The notes beneath the pieces are model-generated. The model ran no database searches, was not told the origin of the DNA, and was given only the letters and a program-made list of their open reading frames with translations. Below, piece by piece: positions 57,069-64,000 of a stretch of DNA of 64,000 nt; within the stretch, counting starts at the first letter, position 1, and every line of letters begins with the position of its first letter. A program made the translations under genes and the position numbers. Origin of the DNA: Pseudomonas sp. PDM05 (lineage in GTDB: Bacteria > Pseudomonadota > Gammaproteobacteria > Pseudomonadales > Pseudomonadaceae); assembly GCF_014851685.1 (NCBI RefSeq), contig NZ_JACVAC010000006.1, positions 186,001-250,000 of the forward strand, given 5' to 3'.

Positions 57069-57767
57069 TTACTCGGCTGACTTTTTCTTCAGGCGTTCGA
57101 GGATCGCATTGGCACTGCCTTCATTCGGCGTGATGCCGGCTTCACGCAGCTTGCGCTCCAGGTCGGAGCCCGTCGACGCCTCGGCCAGTTCATCCTGGGC
57201 TTGCAGTTCAGCCGCGCGTTGCTGCTGCTTGGCCTGCAAGCGATTCAGCGTACCGACAGCGGTCTCCAGCTTGCCGTTGGCACCGCCACTGGCGATGGAC
57301 GCGCTGACTTGAGCCTTTTGCACGCTTTCACGCGCCTTGGCCATGTCCACTTGCTGGCGCAGGCTTTTGATCCGGCTTTCGGCCTTGGTGATGTCCTTGC
57401 GCATGCTGTCCGCGTAACCACCGAACTCGGCGGCCTGCTTTTGCTCGACATCCCGCTCGTTGGTCAGGGTCGAAATGGCTTCGGCCACTTCCAGGGCCAG
57501 GTCTTCACGATTGGCCTGGATAGCCGCCATCGCCTTGGACTCCAGGTCCTTGATCTTGGCGTCGTACTCACCGACGCGATCAGTCGCCAGTTTGTGCTTG
57601 GCCATGATGCTGACCAACTCACGCTTGGCATTGGCAAGCGCGGTGTCGGCGTCGCGGATTTCCTGGTCGAGAATACGCAGGGCCTGCTGGTCGACGATCG
57701 ACTCGCCGACTTCGCTCGCACCGCCACGCAGCGCGGTGAACAATTTGCTCCAGATGGACTGAGTCAT
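57069..57767 (-). CDS. yjfJ: PspA/IM30 family protein (YjfJ)
   Basis: A 232-residue, almost wholly alpha-helical coiled-coil protein of the PspA/IM30/Vipp1 family (MTQSIWSKLFTALRGGASEVGE, then long heptad-rich helices to about residue 190). PspA-family proteins assemble on stressed inner membranes as ESCRT-III-like polymers. The N-terminal amphipathic helix that would contact membrane is present. It lies 17 bases after yjfI. Confidence 0.92.
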   Translation of the reverse strand: MTQSIWSKLFTALRGGASEVGESIVDQQALRILDQEIRDADTALANAKRELVSIMAKHKLATDRVGEYDAKIKDLESKAMAAIQANREDLALEVAEAISTLTNERDVEQKQAAEFGGYADSMRKDITKAESRIKSLRQQVDMAKARESVQKAQVSASIASGGANGKLETAVGTLNRLQAKQQQRAAELQAQDELAEASTGSDLERKLREAGITPNEGSANAILERLKKKSAE

Positions 57768-57784
57768 TGGGTACTCCCGAATAC

Positions 57785-58474
57785 TTAATTGAAGAAACGT
57801 TCGAAGGCTTCGCTGGCGCGCTGCACGTTGTCGACCAGGGTTTTCACCTCGGTCACGATGTTGGTCAGGCTGGAGTCGGAGCTCAACGCACCGAACATGT
57901 TGTAGACAACTTGCCCATTAGGCATGGACTCGATGCCGATCGAGGACAGCGGGAACATTTCCCGGCTGCGCAACACGGCGTCATTGAATTTCGGCACGTC
58001 GTTGATGGACTCGACGTCGACCAGCACGGTATCCACGATGATCTGCTCGCCCACCACCGCGATGTAAATCGGCAAGCCACCGAAGTCGTTCATCTCCAGC
58101 TTGATGCTGGACTCGGAGCCTTGCACCAGAGAAAGCGTAATGTCATTGGCGACCACTTCGTCCAGGGCCTGGAGAGCGGTGAAGAGGCGATCGATATTCC
58201 AGTTGTTACCTGCGCTCATGTAATTCTCCGACATGAATGAGCCAGCCAGGATCGGCTGGCGGAGCTGTTTCTCCATCTGCTTGAGCAGGCTTCGGTTTTC
58301 GGGAAGCACCCAAGTCTCGTGTTTCACATACCCGGCGGCCGCCAGCCCCGCGCGCATCTGTTTCATGTAGAAGCTCGATGGCTTTTTCGCGGCCGGTTTC
58401 AAGCGCTCTCCTTGAAAGCTTGCGGAATCGGAATCGGACCCGGCGGACGGGCTCGATGGAGAGCTGCTTTTCAT
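57785..58474 (-). CDS. yjfI: DUF2170 protein (YjfI)
   Basis: A 229-residue protein. The first 35 residues are serine-rich and basic (SSSPSSPSAGSDSD). A YjfI-type segment follows (YMKQMRAGLAAAGYVKHETWVLPENRSLLKQMEKQLR), and then the DUF2170 domain from about residue 85 (NWNIDRLFTALQALDE...). It resembles the small tetrameric-type chaperone-like DUF2170 family. It is the first gene of the operon, downstream of the palindrome-flanked promoter. Confidence 0.9.
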   Translation of the reverse strand: MKSSSPSSPSAGSDSDSASFQGERLKPAAKKPSSFYMKQMRAGLAAAGYVKHETWVLPENRSLLKQMEKQLRQPILAGSFMSENYMSAGNNWNIDRLFTALQALDEVVANDITLSLVQGSESSIKLEMNDFGGLPIYIAVVGEQIIVDTVLVDVESINDVPKFNDAVLRSREMFPLSSIGIESMPNGQVVYNMFGALSSDSSLTNIVTEVKTLVDNVQRASEAFERFFN

Positions 58475-58497
58475 GATGCTGACCTCGTAGTGAAAAA

Positions 58498-58509
58498 CTC
58501 ACGCGTGAG
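58498..58509. promoter_or_regulatory. operator palindrome 1 of the yjf operon
   Basis: CTCACGCGTGAG, a perfect 12-bp palindrome, lies 24 bases upstream of the yjfI ATG and would overlap the transcription start. Confidence 0.7.
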
Positions 58510-58511
58510 AA

Positions 58512-58540
58512 AATCTACAGGCAATTTTCATCACGCTCAA
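58512..58540 (-). promoter_or_regulatory. promoter of the yjf operon
   Basis: On the minus strand TTGAGC, a 17-base spacer, TAGATT. It sits precisely between the two identical palindromes, so a bound repressor could block it from both sides. Confidence 0.55.
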
Positions 58541-58543
58541 TAG

Positions 58544-58555
58544 CTCACGCGTGAG
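58544..58555. promoter_or_regulatory. operator palindrome 2 of the yjf operon
   Basis: A second exact copy of CTCACGCGTGAG, centred 46 bp from the first, just upstream of the -35 element. Confidence 0.7.
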
Positions 58556-58735
58556 ATTTTTTGTATGACTTTTCTTGGCTACGTCCCTCCCCGTACGGGT
58601 GAAGATTCAACGATTGTCGCTTTTGAGTTGACGGTATTACCCGTTTCAGCCGATTTATCCACCGCCACCCACCCATTAATCTGTGCCCATGTTGAACGCA
58701 ACGCCCAACCAACCTAAACAAAAAAGGATTCAACC

Positions 58736-59368
58736 ATGAGCACTCCAACCTACAACCGCTTGAACAAAGACGACGCCGTAGTTCTGCTGGTCGACCACCA
58801 GACCGGCCTGATTTCCCTGGTGCAGGACTTCTCGCCCAACGAGTTCAAGAACAACGTGCTCGCCCTGGCGGACCTGGCCAAGTTCTTCGAACTGCCGACC
58901 ATCCTCACCACCAGCTTCGAGCAAGGCCCCAACGGCCCGCTGGTGCCAGAGTTGAAGGAAATGTTCCCGGACGCGCCGTACATCGCCCGCCCAGGCCAGA
59001 TCAACGCCTGGGACAACGAAGACTTCGTCAAGGCGATCAAGGCCACCGGCCGCAAGCAGATCATCATTGCCGGCGTGGTCACCGATGTGTGCGTAGCGTT
59101 CCCTACCCTCTCGGCACTGGCCGAAGGCTTTGATGTGTTCGTGGTCACCGATGCCTCGGGCACCTTCAACACCACCGTGCAGCAGGCCGCATGGAGCCGC
59201 ATGACCCAGGCCGGCGCGCAGATGATGAACTGGTTCTCGGTGGCGTGTGAGCTGCACCGCGACTGGCGCAACGACATCGAAGGCCTGGGCAACCTGTTGT
59301 CCCAGCGCATTCCGAACTATCGCAACCTGATGAATGGTTATGCGGCGCTGACGGCGCACAAGAACTAA
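58736..59368 (+). CDS. ycaC: YcaC-like isochorismatase-family hydrolase
   Basis: A 210-residue cysteine hydrolase with Asp20 (VVLLVDHQTGL) and nucleophile Cys119 in AGVVTDVCVAFPTLSALAEGFDV. It has the YcaC-specific C-terminus (HRDWRNDIEGLGNLLSQRIPNYRNLM). Members of the group form large ring complexes; the natural substrate is unknown. An AAAAGGA ribosome site precedes the ATG and a terminator follows. Confidence 0.92.
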   Translation: MSTPTYNRLNKDDAVVLLVDHQTGLISLVQDFSPNEFKNNVLALADLAKFFELPTILTTSFEQGPNGPLVPELKEMFPDAPYIARPGQINAWDNEDFVKAIKATGRKQIIIAGVVTDVCVAFPTLSALAEGFDVFVVTDASGTFNTTVQQAAWSRMTQAGAQMMNWFSVACELHRDWRNDIEGLGNLLSQRIPNYRNLMNGYAALTAHKN

Positions 59369-59378
59369 GCAAAGCGCG

Positions 59379-59564
59379 TTAAACAAAATGCCTGCCCTGA
59401 AAAGCAGGCTTTTGTTGTTTGCGCCCCTCCAACCCCCGCAGAAAGTCGGTGACATGCTTGATCAGCGCGGTTTCTATGTCGTGCTCCTGCGCGTCCAACG
59501 CCAGGCTCAAAAAGTCAAAGCGGGAGTGTTGAGGCAAGCTAGCCAGCGTCATCCAAGGCCACAA
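59379..59564 (-). pseudogene. possible gene remnant in the ycaC-quinone reductase gap
   Basis: The 333-base gap 59369-59701 has no intact gene. On the minus strand an open frame of about 60 codons (ending LALDAQEHDIETALIKHV then TDFLRGLEGRKQ) has the high-GC third positions of real Pseudomonas coding sequence but no convincing start, and its tail reads through the ycaC terminator. It looks like the 3' end of a decayed gene; the family cannot be named. Confidence 0.25.
59386..59413 (+). terminator. terminator after ycaC
   Basis: AAAATGCCTGC, an 8-base loop, GCAGGCTTTTG. The stem of 6 GC-rich pairs extends through A/T pairs and is followed by TTTT. Confidence 0.8.
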
Positions 59565-59701
59565 AGCACAACGAACGCTTCAGGAAGGGCCTCTCAAGGA
59601 TTGCAGACCCGTCCTGCTGGCAATTGCAAATAGGCGTATTGCTTGACTCTCCCCTATACAGCACCCCCTACCCTGAACCCCCGCTTTCAGGACATCCCAC
59701 C

Positions 59702-60346
59702 ATGGCCCACCGCATCCTGGTCATCCTCGGCCACCCCTCCACGACCAGCCTCTGCTCTGCCCTCGCCGACGCCTACATCCGCAGTGCAAAAACCGCGGGC
59801 CATGAGGTACGCGTCCTACGCTTGGGCGAGCTTGATTTCGACCCGATCCTGCACAACGGCTACAACCAGATTCAACCCCTGGAAGCCGATCTGCTCCGCG
59901 CGCAAGCCGACATCCTATGGGCCACCCACCTGGCCTTCGCCTTCCCCATCTGGTGGGGTGGCATACCGGCCTTGATGAAAGGCTTTATCGACCGTATTTT
60001 CCTACCCGGTTTTGCCTTCAAATACCGCGCAGGCAAGGCGTTTCCTGACAAACTCCTGCGCGGCCGAACCGCACACCTGTTGGTGACCCTGGATACGCCG
60101 CCGTGGTATTACCGTTGGTTCTATCACATGCCGGGCGTACATCAGATGCGCAAGACCACCCTGGCGTTTTGCGGCATCAAGCCGATCAAGACGTTGCTGT
60201 TCGGGCCGGTCCTCGGATCGACATCCACGCAGCGCGACGCCTGGCTGAAACAAGCCAGCGCACTTCTGGAAAAAGGGAGTTTTCATGTACATCGGCAAAG
60301 CCGCGCAACTGTCGGGCACGACCATCAAGGCGATTCGTCACTATGA
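59702..60346 (+). CDS. flavodoxin-fold NAD(P)H:quinone oxidoreductase
   Basis: A 214-residue NQO1/ModaB-like flavoprotein: RILVILGHPSTTSLCSALADAY (FMN phosphate loop), LAFAFPIWWGGIPALMKGFIDR, and LVTLDTPPWYYRW. Two-electron reduction of quinones is expected. The ATG at 59702 was chosen; the earlier codons are non-homologous. The last 62 bases overlap the following merR gene, and the tail residues (HVHRQSRATVGHDHQGDSSL) do not look like the family. Confidence 0.87.
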   Translation: MAHRILVILGHPSTTSLCSALADAYIRSAKTAGHEVRVLRLGELDFDPILHNGYNQIQPLEADLLRAQADILWATHLAFAFPIWWGGIPALMKGFIDRIFLPGFAFKYRAGKAFPDKLLRGRTAHLLVTLDTPPWYYRWFYHMPGVHQMRKTTLAFCGIKPIKTLLFGPVLGSTSTQRDAWLKQASALLEKGSFHVHRQSRATVGHDHQGDSSL

Positions 60347-60683
60347 GGCGATCGGCCTGCTGCCGACGGCCCGGCGCGAGGGCCAATACCGGGTCTATTC
60401 AGAGCAAAGTGTCGAGTTGCTGATGTTCATCAAGTGCGCCCAGCAACTGGGATTCAAGCTCAAGGAATTGCAGGAAATTCTCCACGGCGCCCCGGCAGGT
60501 GCGTTGGCACAACAACGGGCGACGGCGGCGATTGCGCAAAAGAAGCATGAACTGGTCACGCAGATTGCAGCCCAGCAGCAGGTGCTGGCCGGTTTGCTGG
60601 CCTTTGAGGCCAGCCTGCAAGACGCGCAGGGGCAATGCCAGTTTGAACGCCTGGTTGAAACTGGCCGCCCGCCCCGCACTTAG
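60285..60683 (+). CDS. MerR-family transcriptional regulator
   Basis: A 132-residue regulator: the winged helix-turn-helix MYIGKAAQLSGTTIKAIRHYEAIGLLP, then YRVYSEQSVELLMFIKCAQQLGFKLKELQEIL, and a coiled-coil dimerisation helix. There is no cysteine pattern for metal sensing in the effector region. GGGAG sits 6 bases before the ATG, inside the upstream reductase gene. It probably controls that reductase. Confidence 0.9.
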   Translation: MYIGKAAQLSGTTIKAIRHYEAIGLLPTARREGQYRVYSEQSVELLMFIKCAQQLGFKLKELQEILHGAPAGALAQQRATAAIAQKKHELVTQIAAQQQVLAGLLAFEASLQDAQGQCQFERLVETGRPPRT

Positions 60684-62626
60684 TTGAGCACGTCCCCCCA
60701 TTTGCGTTGCACTTCGCGCTCCTGGGCGACGCAGACACGGGTCAGTGCGTCCACCCAGGCCACCGCGCCGGTGTTGGCGGCACGAAGCAGCAACATGATG
60801 TCATCCATCTCGAAGTCACCCGGTTCACTGACGGTGCTGTGCTCGTCGAGCATTTTCCTGACCAGCTCGTTGAGCTGCTGCTTGCTCGCCACTTTGGTCA
60901 TGATCAGCAACATCGGCAGCACATCGTCGTCCAGATTGAAGGTGCTGGCGGGGTTACGTTCCTCGTAGCTGCTGCAGATCACGCCGAAACCGTTGAGGAA
61001 TGTCTCGAAAATGTTCTCCTGAGTACGCACGGCCTCCGGCACCTTGTGGAAGGAAAAACCGTACATCAGCGCCAGCACAAAGAAGACCTGGTCCTCGACT
61101 TTTTTATCGGGGGCGCCAATCAGTTTTTCCGCCTTGGGGATCAGCGCTTCCAGGAAATCAATGGGCAACTGCCAGATGAACTCGGCATCCGGGTCTTCGA
61201 GCTGATCCTGTTTCATCTCCTGCAAAATCGCACGCAGGGTGTCGACGGGTTGCTGCCCCGGCCGCAGCTCGGGTTCATCGTCCATCAACAGGTCGTCCAG
61301 ATCGGCATGGTAGCCACGGCTCACTGGCGCCGCCGGCGTGATGTCCGGCAAGGCAGCGACGCGTTCGGCTTCGCCGACCAATAGCTTGTCGAGGAGTTTG
61401 TTGCGGTTTTCCAGCATGAAGCGCACGAAGGTATCTTCCTTCAGCGCGAGACGAACCACCCCCGGCAGGAAGGCATAAATGAACACGCCCAGCTTCTCGA
61501 CGTTGGCGTCATCACGCAGTGCAGCCAGGGACGCCTCGCCGGTTTTTTCCTTGAGAAACGGCAGGATCTTGGGCTTGTTTTGCTCGATGGCCACGGCGAC
61601 ATAACCGAGCAGTTTGTCTTTGCCGCTGACCTTGCTCTGCTGCTCGGCGGGACTACGCACAGGGGTGTCTTCGATGACCGCCAGGGCAGAAATTTCTTCC
61701 ACCTGCGCAGGCTCCAACACCTCAGGTTCAGGCTCGGGCACCACCTGCTGGGGCGCAGGGGTGTCGTCGACCGAGGCCTGGCGCACATCGATCAACGCCT
61801 GGTCGATCAGCGAAAAGAACTCGCCCAATTCCTTTTCGCCTACCTGAGTGAAGGAGCCGACCTTACGCGAGTTGACGTACAGGTCGCGCTTCTCCACCGA
61901 CAGCCCCTCCAGATGGCGCCAGAAAAACAGGCGCGGCGCTTCAAACACCATTTTCAGCGCCAGCTTGCTCTCGCCCATCAGCACGCCTTCCTTGGCGCCA
62001 CCGAACAGGGTGTCATCGATCAGCACCAGCACTTCGTCTTCACGCATATTGGCGCCGTAAGACTCCAGCGCCGCTTGCAGTTTTTTCTGCGGAATGTGCG
62101 GGCGCACGTAGACGCGCTCCAAGCCCAGGCGTTCGGCCAGGTTGACGCTCATCTGCACCACCGCCTCGACTTGGGCGGCGCTCAACTCCTGATTGCCGGC
62201 GGCAGCTTTTACTTCGGTGCGCTTGGCCGAAGGCGCAGCACCGGACTGGCTGCTCATCCACTCCAGGACCAATGCGAAACAGCGGTTCAGATCCGCCTTG
62301 TCCGGCATGTTGAAGGCAATTGCCTGACGCTTGTTGAGGAAGAGTTTGCTGCCCTGGAGCTCCAGCGACTGCACTTCGCTGTAGGCGTAGGTGACAGCGT
62401 CAGTGAAGGTTTCACGGATCGCCAGGCAGTCGTGCGCGATCAGGCAACCATCCTTGCCGCTGCCAAACATGGTGTCGTCGACCAACACCACCACGTCGCT
62501 GGGGTCCAGCGTCAAATCGTAAGCGGCCAGCGCGTTGCTCAGCAGCTTCTTGGGAATATTGGGTGCTACATAGACACGCCCCGAGCTTGAGTATTTCCTG
62601 GCCTGCAAGAACGCCAACAACGACAT
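60680..62626 (-). CDS. unknown 648-residue protein with duplicated N-terminal domain
   Basis: A large soluble protein of unknown function. Residues about 17-124 and 172-280 are two copies of one domain: RVYVAPNIPKKLL against RVYVRPHIPQKKLQ, and VVLVDDTMFGSGKDGCLI against LVLIDDTLFGGAKEGVLM. The LVDDT-x-FG-x-x-K-(D/E)-G pattern recalls domains of a PH-like type in uncharacterised bacterial proteins. An acidic proline-rich linker (about 288-325) leads to an all-helical C-terminal half with no recognisable motif. A good ribosome site (AGGAG) precedes the ATG. The stop overlaps merR by 4 bases. Confidence 0.8.
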   Translation of the reverse strand: MSLLAFLQARKYSSSGRVYVAPNIPKKLLSNALAAYDLTLDPSDVVVLVDDTMFGSGKDGCLIAHDCLAIRETFTDAVTYAYSEVQSLELQGSKLFLNKRQAIAFNMPDKADLNRCFALVLEWMSSQSGAAPSAKRTEVKAAAGNQELSAAQVEAVVQMSVNLAERLGLERVYVRPHIPQKKLQAALESYGANMREDEVLVLIDDTLFGGAKEGVLMGESKLALKMVFEAPRLFFWRHLEGLSVEKRDLYVNSRKVGSFTQVGEKELGEFFSLIDQALIDVRQASVDDTPAPQQVVPEPEPEVLEPAQVEEISALAVIEDTPVRSPAEQQSKVSGKDKLLGYVAVAIEQNKPKILPFLKEKTGEASLAALRDDANVEKLGVFIYAFLPGVVRLALKEDTFVRFMLENRNKLLDKLLVGEAERVAALPDITPAAPVSRGYHADLDDLLMDDEPELRPGQQPVDTLRAILQEMKQDQLEDPDAEFIWQLPIDFLEALIPKAEKLIGAPDKKVEDQVFFVLALMYGFSFHKVPEAVRTQENIFETFLNGFGVICSSYEERNPASTFNLDDDVLPMLLIMTKVASKQQLNELVRKMLDEHSTVSEPGDFEMDDIMLLLRAANTGAVAWVDALTRVCVAQEREVQRKWGDVLN

Positions 62627-62969
62627 ATCCCTATCTCCTCAAACGCGCTTTTTTTGCCTGCACTGTCCACGGATGGCTGCAGGTCGTGACGCAGAATAGC
62701 ACCGGGCCATCATCGAGATAACCGTCAATTAGGCTACACAATCGGCTCACACGCCTGCCGACCACATTTCTATGCAGCAACGTCGAGCAGTACAACGTGG
62801 ATCAGCACGGCCTGATCGACCAACGGTGCCTTTTAAGGCATGGCCCTATAAGGGACGCGGTACGCGCTATCAAATCACTGGCCCAGACGATCGCCCCCCC
62901 CGCTCATTTGCCCCCATCCCCCATGTCTGCTAGTGTCGCGCCGGTTTACCGTCTACCGGAATAGCCGCC
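62627..62969. other. 343-base intergenic region upstream of xseB
   Basis: No gene seen. It must hold the divergent promoters of the 648-residue protein gene and of xseB-ispA. A C run (CGATCGCCCCCCCCGCTC, about 62889) lies 60-80 bases before xseB, and TGCTAGTGT near 62928 may be an extended -10. Confidence 0.4.
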
Positions 62970-63212
62970 ATGGCCCGCAAAAAAGTTGCACTCGATTTCG
63001 AACAATCCCTCGCCGACCTGCAAACCCTGGTCGAGCGTCTGGAGAACGGCGAGTTGTCGCTGGAAGACTCGTTGACAGCGTTTGAGCAAGGCATCGGCCT
63101 GACCCGCGACTGCCAGAGCGCCTTGGCGCAGGCGGAGCAGAAGGTCCAGGTGCTGCTGGAGCGTGACGGGGAGTTGGCCGAAGAACCTTTCGATGCGGAA
63201 CAGCCGGAATGA
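62970..63212 (+). CDS. xseB: exodeoxyribonuclease VII small subunit
   Basis: An 80-residue helical-hairpin protein: [35 protein letters not shown] is the family signature. It binds XseA to form the single-strand exonuclease. It overlaps ispA by 4 bases (ATGA), the standard xseB-ispA(-dxs) arrangement. Confidence 0.97.
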   Translation: MARKKVALDFEQSLADLQTLVERLENGELSLEDSLTAFEQGIGLTRDCQSALAQAEQKVQVLLERDGELAEEPFDAEQPE

Positions 63213-64000
63213 TCGACGCGTATCAGGCCAGTAGCCAAGCCCGGGTCAATGCGGCGCTGGAGCCCTTGTTTGTTGCGCCAAGCCCCGAACTCACACGTCT
63301 TTATGCAGCCATGCGCTATAGCGTGATGAATGGCGGCAAGCGCGTGCGCCCGTTGTTGGCCTATGCCGCCTGCGAAGCCCTCGGCGCGCCTGCCGAGCAG
63401 GCCAACGGCGCGGCGTGTGCGGTGGAGTTGATCCACGCCTATTCCCTGGTGCATGACGATTTGCCGGCCATGGACGATGACGATCTGCGTCGCGGCCAGC
63501 CCACCACCCACAAAGCCTTTGACGAAGCCTGCGCGATTCTGGCCGGTGACGGCCTGCAAAGCCTGGCGTTCAGCGCACTGCTGGACCCGACGCTGAGCGA
63601 CGCCAACGCCGAGATCCGCTTGCGCATGGTCACCGCCCTGGCCCTGGCAGCGGGCCCCGCCGGTATGGTCGGCGGCCAGGCCATCGACCTGGGTTCGGTC
63701 GGCCAGAAGCTCGATCAACACGCCCTGGAATTCATGCACCGCCACAAGACCGGTGCGCTGATCGAAGCTGCCGTGCAACTCGGCGCCCTGGCCAGTGGCC
63801 GTGCCGACGCTGCGCAGTTGGCCGCGTTAAAGACCTATTCCCGCGCCATCGGCCTGGCTTTCCAGGTGCAGGACGACATCCTCGACGTCGAAAGTGACAC
63901 CGCGACCCTGGGCAAACGCCAGGGCGCCGACATCGCACGGGACAAACCGACTTATCCTGCACTGCTTGGGCTTGAATCGGCGAAGGCCTACGCCTTGGAA
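63209..64000 (+). CDS. ispA: (2E,6E)-farnesyl diphosphate synthase (3' end cut off)
   Basis: Polyprenyl synthase for C15 farnesyl diphosphate, precursor of undecaprenyl phosphate and ubiquinone. Starts [19 protein letters not shown]. The first aspartate-rich motif is [15 protein letters not shown] and the second is [22 protein letters not shown] is the diphosphate-binding segment. 264 of about 295 codons are present; the gene continues beyond the window. Confidence 0.97.
   Translation, partial: MIDAYQASSQARVNAALEPLFVAPSPELTRLYAAMRYSVMNGGKRVRPLLAYAACEALGAPAEQANGAACAVELIHAYSLVHDDLPAMDDDDLRRGQPTTHKAFDEACAILAGDGLQSLAFSALLDPTLSDANAEIRLRMVTALALAAGPAGMVGGQAIDLGSVGQKLDQHALEFMHRHKTGALIEAAVQLGALASGRADAAQLAALKTYSRAIGLAFQVQDDILDVESDTATLGKRQGADIARDKPTYPALLGLESAKAYALE

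Noticed and set aside
62930..63778. 282-codon minus-strand frame opposite xseB and ispA
   Set aside because: Shadow of two confident genes; contains poly-Ser/Arg low-complexity sequence.

Overview
The window is a GC-rich chromosomal segment from the Pseudomonas fluorescens group. Three things point there. The gene order from hemL to the 3-methyladenine glycosylase matches, gene for gene as I remember it, the P. aeruginosa PA3977-PA4008 region. It carries a Pseudomonas-type ethanolamine block with an EatR-like sigma-54 activator. It is also dotted with roughly 85-110 bp inverted pairs of REP sequences (REPINs) typical of this group. I see no rRNA, tRNA, CRISPR array, IS element or transposase.

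Layout. 1-9 kb: end of hemL (tetrapyrroles), a Sel1-repeat secreted protein, a DUF1820 gene, then miaB-ybeZ-ybeY-corC-lnt (tRNA thiomethylation, rRNA maturation, metal/CBS protein, lipoprotein acylation) and a YdcF-like envelope gene. 9.2-15.7 kb: leuS-lptE-holA, the ribosome-rescue gene arfA with its internal regulatory hairpin, and a lipoprotein lytic transglycosylase. 15.8-28.2 kb, almost all minus strand: ldcA, lipA-lipB-ybeD, dacC, rlpA, sltB1, rodA, pbpA, rlmH, rsfS, nadD, proA. This is a tightly packed elongasome and lipoate cluster with several 1-11 base overlaps. 28.4-37.9 kb: mpg, a DedA-PAP2 fusion, lrgAB plus a LON-domain gene, a MaoC hydratase, a MORN-repeat/C13-peptidase lipoprotein, an NAD(P)-binding protein, and mpl-ubiX-yceK. 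37.9-46.8 kb: an unrecognised orphan gene, then a complete ethanolamine catabolic unit (eatR regulator, sigma-54 promoter, exaC-type aldehyde dehydrogenase, permease, eutB, eutC). 46.9-49.8 kb: GNAT, DedA, MtfA-like peptidase, ppa. 49.9-53.2 kb, accessory: a CI/LexA-like repressor that looks leaderless, a structured region ending in a terminator, and a type II restriction-modification pair. The nuclease is recognisably an EcoRV homologue. 53.2-58.6 kb: a six-gene yjfIJKLMC-type envelope operon (PspA-like protein, ATP-grasp ligase, DUF350, DUF1190, DUF2491, DUF2170) with a rhomboid protease gene inserted. Its promoter lies between two identical 12-bp palindromes. 58.7-64 kb: ycaC-like hydrolase, a flavodoxin-fold quinone reductase overlapping a MerR regulator, a 648-residue protein with a duplicated domain, then xseB and the start of ispA.

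The points I rate most worth following are: (1) the EcoRV-type system together with an apparent absence of GATATC from all 64 kb; (2) the duplicated CTCACGCGTGAG operators on the yjf/rhomboid operon; (3) the MORN-repeat C13 peptidase lipoprotein; (4) the triple-hairpin candidate RNA at 50.7-50.9 kb; (5) the tandem-domain 648-residue protein.
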